From: Emticicia aquatilis
Lineage (GTDB): Bacteria; Bacteroidota; Bacteroidia; Cytophagales; Spirosomataceae
Direction of reading: 5' to 3'
NCBI RefSeq assembly: GCF_014644295.1
Contig: NZ_BMKK01000006.1
Span: 372,001-436,000, forward strand
DNA: 64,000 nucleotides
Below are positions 61,135 to 64,000 of the stretch, one piece after another. Under the pieces are notes generated by a model. That model saw nothing but the letters and a program-made list of their open reading frames with translations. It ran no database searches and had not been told where the DNA came from. The translations under genes were made by a program, and so were the position numbers. Positions within the stretch are counted from its first letter, which is position 1; every line of letters starts with the position of its first letter.

Positions 61135-61168
61135 GCCTCATCGAACAAAATTCGGTGGGGCTTTTTTT
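61135..61168 (+). terminator. intrinsic terminator
   Basis: 11-bp stem with two G:U pairs (61135-61145 with 61151-61161) and a T-run, 22 bases after the M28 stop. It overlaps the stop of the convergent gene at 61167. Confidence 0.75.
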
Positions 61169-61772
61169 ATGCTCGTTTGTTTTTCCAATAGCCGTAAGCA
61201 TAAACCAAGACAAATGAGCCAAGCCCCACATAAGCCAGTGTTGGGGCAAAACTATCAAGAAATTTTCGGAGTGAAACCGCTACCAAAATAATAAGCAAAC
61301 CGATGATATAAAGTGCATCAAGCCGAATATCGTGGCGTTGGATGGGGATTACTTTTAGAGGAGCAACTTCATCGGTAAGCAAAAATTTGATTTTATAAAA
61401 ATCATAAACAAGCAGATACAAATTGCACAAAAGAAAGAACGCAACCACATAAGGTGTACCTTGCCAGTGTAGCGAAATCGTCACCATTAGAATATTTGCA
61501 AACATCGGAATCGCCATTATTGCCCCCAAAGTAGCGAAACGCTTCACCAGAAGCATAAAACCAACAACGATTTGCGAGTAGGCAATAAAGACAGCATAAA
61601 TACCCAAATTGTATTTTTCCAGTTCTGTTTCTAACCAAACAGGGCCGATAATGCCAATAAAATGCCCATTAAACATTTTGGCCACACCAGCCGTAAGCAA
61701 GATAAAACCCAACCAAAACCTAATACAACCTGCAATAAATTTCCAAAATTTTTGACCCGAAAAAAAGTTCAT
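61167..61772 (-). CDS. DoxX-like membrane protein
   Basis: The 201-residue product has about five to six spans. The N-terminal half resembles DoxX (AGCIRFWLGFILLTAGVAKMFNGHFIG, then IAYSQIVVGFMLLVKRFATLGAIMAIPMFANILMVTISLHWQGTPYVV). A C-terminal two-span extension is present (LYIIGLLIILVAVSL; LAYVGLGSFVLVYAYGYW). Its function is unknown. It is not closely similar to the DoxX protein at 24431. A minus -7-like box (TATATTTG, 61795-61802) lies upstream. Confidence 0.7.
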   Translation of the reverse strand: MNFFSGQKFWKFIAGCIRFWLGFILLTAGVAKMFNGHFIGIIGPVWLETELEKYNLGIYAVFIAYSQIVVGFMLLVKRFATLGAIMAIPMFANILMVTISLHWQGTPYVVAFFLLCNLYLLVYDFYKIKFLLTDEVAPLKVIPIQRHDIRLDALYIIGLLIILVAVSLRKFLDSFAPTLAYVGLGSFVLVYAYGYWKNKRA

Positions 61773-61794
61773 GAGGATATTATTTTATGAGATA

Positions 61795-61802
61795 CAAATA
61801 TA
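61795..61802 (-). promoter_or_regulatory. putative -7 box for the DoxX-like gene
   Basis: Minus-strand TATATTTG fits TAnnTTTG, 23 bases before the start codon at 61772; no -33 box at proper spacing. Confidence 0.35.
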
Positions 61803-61917
61803 AAAACCTAATCAACAGTTGTTCGGAATGTGGTCATTTTTATAATAAATTTTGCCAAACCTTGCAATTTCAGTAAATCATGATTTAATTTCGAGTTCAT
61901 ACAAAAAACAAAAACTT

Positions 61918-63459
61918 ATGCTGTCAAAAACCTTCGGGGCTGCTGTTTATGGTGTCAATGCAACTTTAATTACGGTCGAAGTAAGCGTAGTGCAAGGCAC
62001 AGGAATGGCAATTGTTGGTTTGCCCGATGGGGCGGTTAAAGAAAGCCAACAACGAGTAGATGCCGCCTTGAAAAACTGTAATTATCAGATTTCTCGTCAA
62101 AAAACTGTCATTAATCTCGCACCTGCCGATATTCGTAAAGAAGGTTCGGCCTATGATTTACCAATGGCGTTGGGACTCTTGGCTGTTTCAGGACAAATCA
62201 GAACAAGCAAAAACTTAGAAGAATACGTTATTTTGGGCGAACTGGCCTTAGATGGCACACTTCGACCAATCAAAGGCGTTTTGCCGATTGCCATCGAAGC
62301 TCGTCGAAACAAACTCAAAGGTTTTATTCTTCCTGCTGAAAACGCAATGGAAGCCTCCATCGTCAATGCCTTAGATGTTATTCCAGTAAATACGCTCACC
62401 GAAGCCATTGAGTTTCTGACAGGAACGAAAGAAATTGAACCTTTGGTGACCGATACACGAGATATCTTCTTCAATTCGGTTGGCGAATACGATGCCGATT
62501 TCTCGCACGTACAGGGGCAAGAGAACATCAAGCGAGCTATGGAAATTGCTGCCGCTGGAGGACACAATGTAATCATGATTGGCCCTCCTGGAGCGGGTAA
62601 AACTATGTTGGCGAAGCGTTTGCCGTCAATTTTACCGCCACTTACTCTCCACGAAGCACTCGAAACCACAAAGATTCATTCGGTAGCAGGAAAATTGGGT
62701 GTGAAAGCTACCCTAATTGCTCGTCGTCCATTTCGTTCGCCACACCATACAATTTCTGACGCAGCTTTGGTTGGAGGAGGAAGTTTTCCACAGCCTGGTG
62801 AGATTTCTTTGGCTCATAATGGTGTTTTGTTTTTAGATGAATTACCAGAGTTTAAACGAACTGTTTTGGAGGTAATGCGTCAGCCACTCGAAGAGCGAAA
62901 GGTTGTTATTTCTCGTACAAAACAGGCCGTTGATTTTCCCGCTAACTTTATGCTCATTGCCAGCATGAACCCATGTCCGTGCGGCTATTATAATCATCCC
63001 GAAAAAGATTGTACTTGTCCGCCAGGAACTGTTGGGAAGTATTTGAATAAAATCTCTGGGCCTCTTTTGGATAGAATAGACCTGCACGTAGAAGTGACTC
63101 CTGTAAGTTTCGACCAAATTGCTTCAACTCGTAAAAACGAAACGTCGGCCGAGATTCGAGAACGAGTAGTAAAAGCCCGTGAGATTCAGACCAAGCGTTT
63201 TGAGAATTACTCAGAAATACATTCAAATGCCATGATGCCACCAGAAATGGTAAAAGAAATTTGTGATATTGGCGAAGCAGGAAAGGCACTACTCAAAAAA
63301 GCAATGGAACGCCTCGGTCTTTCGGCTCGTGCGTATGACCGCATTCTGAAAGTAAGCCGAACGATTGCCGATTTGGCAGGAAGTGATGAAATCAGAATCG
63401 AACATTTAGCTGAAGCCATTCAGTACCGTAGTTTAGATAGAGAGAATTGGGCGGGGTGA
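61918..63459 (+). CDS. comM: YifB/ComM-family Mg-chelatase-like AAA+ ATPase
   Basis: ComM is a hexameric helicase that promotes branch migration during natural transformation. The 513-residue product has the family N-terminal domain (MLSKTFGAAVYGVNATLITVEVSVVQGTGMAIVGLPD, split at residue 20). The AAA+ module has Walker A GPPGAGKTML (near 220), Walker B LFLDELPEF and the Mg-chelatase elements MNPCPCGYYNHPEKDCTC. A C-terminal helical domain contains LGLSARAYDRILKVSRTIADLAG. ATG 61918 was chosen over 61852, which adds non-family residues. Confidence 0.93.
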   Translation: MLSKTFGAAVYGVNATLITVEVSVVQGTGMAIVGLPDGAVKESQQRVDAALKNCNYQISRQKTVINLAPADIRKEGSAYDLPMALGLLAVSGQIRTSKNLEEYVILGELALDGTLRPIKGVLPIAIEARRNKLKGFILPAENAMEASIVNALDVIPVNTLTEAIEFLTGTKEIEPLVTDTRDIFFNSVGEYDADFSHVQGQENIKRAMEIAAAGGHNVIMIGPPGAGKTMLAKRLPSILPPLTLHEALETTKIHSVAGKLGVKATLIARRPFRSPHHTISDAALVGGGSFPQPGEISLAHNGVLFLDELPEFKRTVLEVMRQPLEERKVVISRTKQAVDFPANFMLIASMNPCPCGYYNHPEKDCTCPPGTVGKYLNKISGPLLDRIDLHVEVTPVSFDQIASTRKNETSAEIRERVVKAREIQTKRFENYSEIHSNAMMPPEMVKEICDIGEAGKALLKKAMERLGLSARAYDRILKVSRTIADLAGSDEIRIEHLAEAIQYRSLDRENWAG

Positions 63460-63597
63460 AATCAAACTTAATTTTGGCCTAAATCTTGCTTTTTCGTTAT
63501 CAAAGAAACTAAAAACTTGTTTCTGTACGTTATTAACATCAATTATTAACCTTTCACACGAAGGCCTTTTGGCTGTCGGGAAAAAACTAACACTAAA

Positions 63598-64000
63598 ATG
63601 AAGAAAACCGTTTTTGTTGCTCTCATTGGCCTATTTTTCAGCGTAACTACTTATGCACAGCATAGCAATAGTGCCACAGGCATAAAATTTACCGAAGCAT
63701 CTTGGAAAAAAATTCTTGAAAAAGCGAAGGCCGAAAAGAAACTTATCTTTATGGATGCTTACACAACTTGGTGCGGACCTTGTAAAATGCTCCAAGCGAG
63801 GGTTTTTCCTGACAAAAACTTAGGAGAGTTTTTCAACCAAAACTTTGTTAATGCAGCCATTGATATGGAAAGCGACGAAGGTGTAAGACTTTCAAGTATA
63901 TATGAAGTACAAGGTTATCCATCGTTATTCTTCATTGACCCAAATACAGGTAAAGTAGTAAAAATGTTTTTGGGCTATACCGAAATCGACCAATTGCTTG
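63598..64000 (+). CDS. thioredoxin-family protein, exported (partial, runs off the end)
   Basis: The open frame starts with ATG at 63598 and has no stop before the window edge (134 codons). A signal peptide (VFVALIGLFFSVTTYAQ, to residue 21) is followed by a thioredoxin-like fold with Cys59 and Cys62 in DAYTTWCGPCKMLQ. A DsbD-gamma/thioredoxin_7-like second half follows (VYGY-type motif here as YEVQGYPSLFFIDPNTGK). It is probably a periplasmic disulfide reductase or sensor. It lies 138 bases after comM on the same strand. Confidence 0.85.
   Translation, partial: MKKTVFVALIGLFFSVTTYAQHSNSATGIKFTEASWKKILEKAKAEKKLIFMDAYTTWCGPCKMLQARVFPDKNLGEFFNQNFVNAAIDMESDEGVRLSSIYEVQGYPSLFFIDPNTGKVVKMFLGYTEIDQLL

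Overview
The window looks like chromosomal DNA of a Bacteroidota bacterium, most likely of the Cytophagales (Spirosomaceae-like: Emticicia, Runella, Arcicella and relatives). This is inferred from the gene content: SusC/SusD with a FecR anti-sigma and ECF sigma factor, a T9SS-type C-terminal sorting domain, an OmpA protein with thrombospondin type-3 repeats, many lipoproteins with short MKK... signal peptides, near absence of Shine-Dalgarno sequences, and TAnnTTTG-type -10 (-7) promoter boxes. No rRNA, tRNA, CRISPR array, IS element or prophage was recognised.

Layout. 1-7.9 kb: end of an unknown gene, a small outer-membrane barrel, a DUF1080 protein, a YCF48/BNR-like propeller, the acpP-fabF-rnc operon (minus strand), kdsA, a DUF3467 protein and a DmpA-type P1 peptidase. 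8.1-12.7 kb: a minus-strand run of six envelope genes (barrel, LVIVD propeller lipoprotein, small lipoprotein, a serpin lipoprotein, a META-like and a lipocalin-like lipoprotein). 12.9-21.3 kb: plus-strand gamma-glutamyltransferase, a lone SUKH/SMI1 gene, a 1013-residue BNR/sortilin-like protein, a second DUF1080 protein, a COG0523 GTPase and a retropepsin-like protein. 21.3-30.4 kb: kup, a cluster of small secreted proteins with DoxX, a GIN-domain protein and a membrane AraC regulator, then DUF547, a NagX-like acyltransferase and two overlapping GNAT genes. 30.5-37.7 kb: yqeY, a secreted protein overlapping pdxJ, mnmH, a T9SS cargo protein, a TlpA-like lipoprotein, gatB, and a holin-X-like membrane protein. 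37.9-47.8 kb: M14 carboxypeptidase, a DksA-like protein, glutamate dehydrogenase, a lipoprotein, nadA, a YD-repeat protein, a divergent GH37 trehalase-like lipoprotein and a rhodanese. 47.9-55.3 kb: a sigma/FecR/SusC/SusD locus with no glycoside hydrolase. 55.4-64 kb: OmpA-TSP3, oligopeptidase B, an M28 peptidase, a DoxX-like protein, a ComM/YifB ATPase and the start of a thioredoxin-like protein.

The most unusual structure is intergenic. About a dozen gaps carry short degenerate arrays with a 7-bp period, usually as two inverted arms, and a second set carries hairpins led by TTGTRG whose stems differ in sequence yet stay self-complementary. Most of both kinds start or end within 0-10 bases of a stop codon, and several run into the stop codon or start codon. 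Ordinary bidirectional intrinsic terminators are also present and are distinct. A second candidate is the susC leader, which can fold into two hairpins with the same 7-nt loop.
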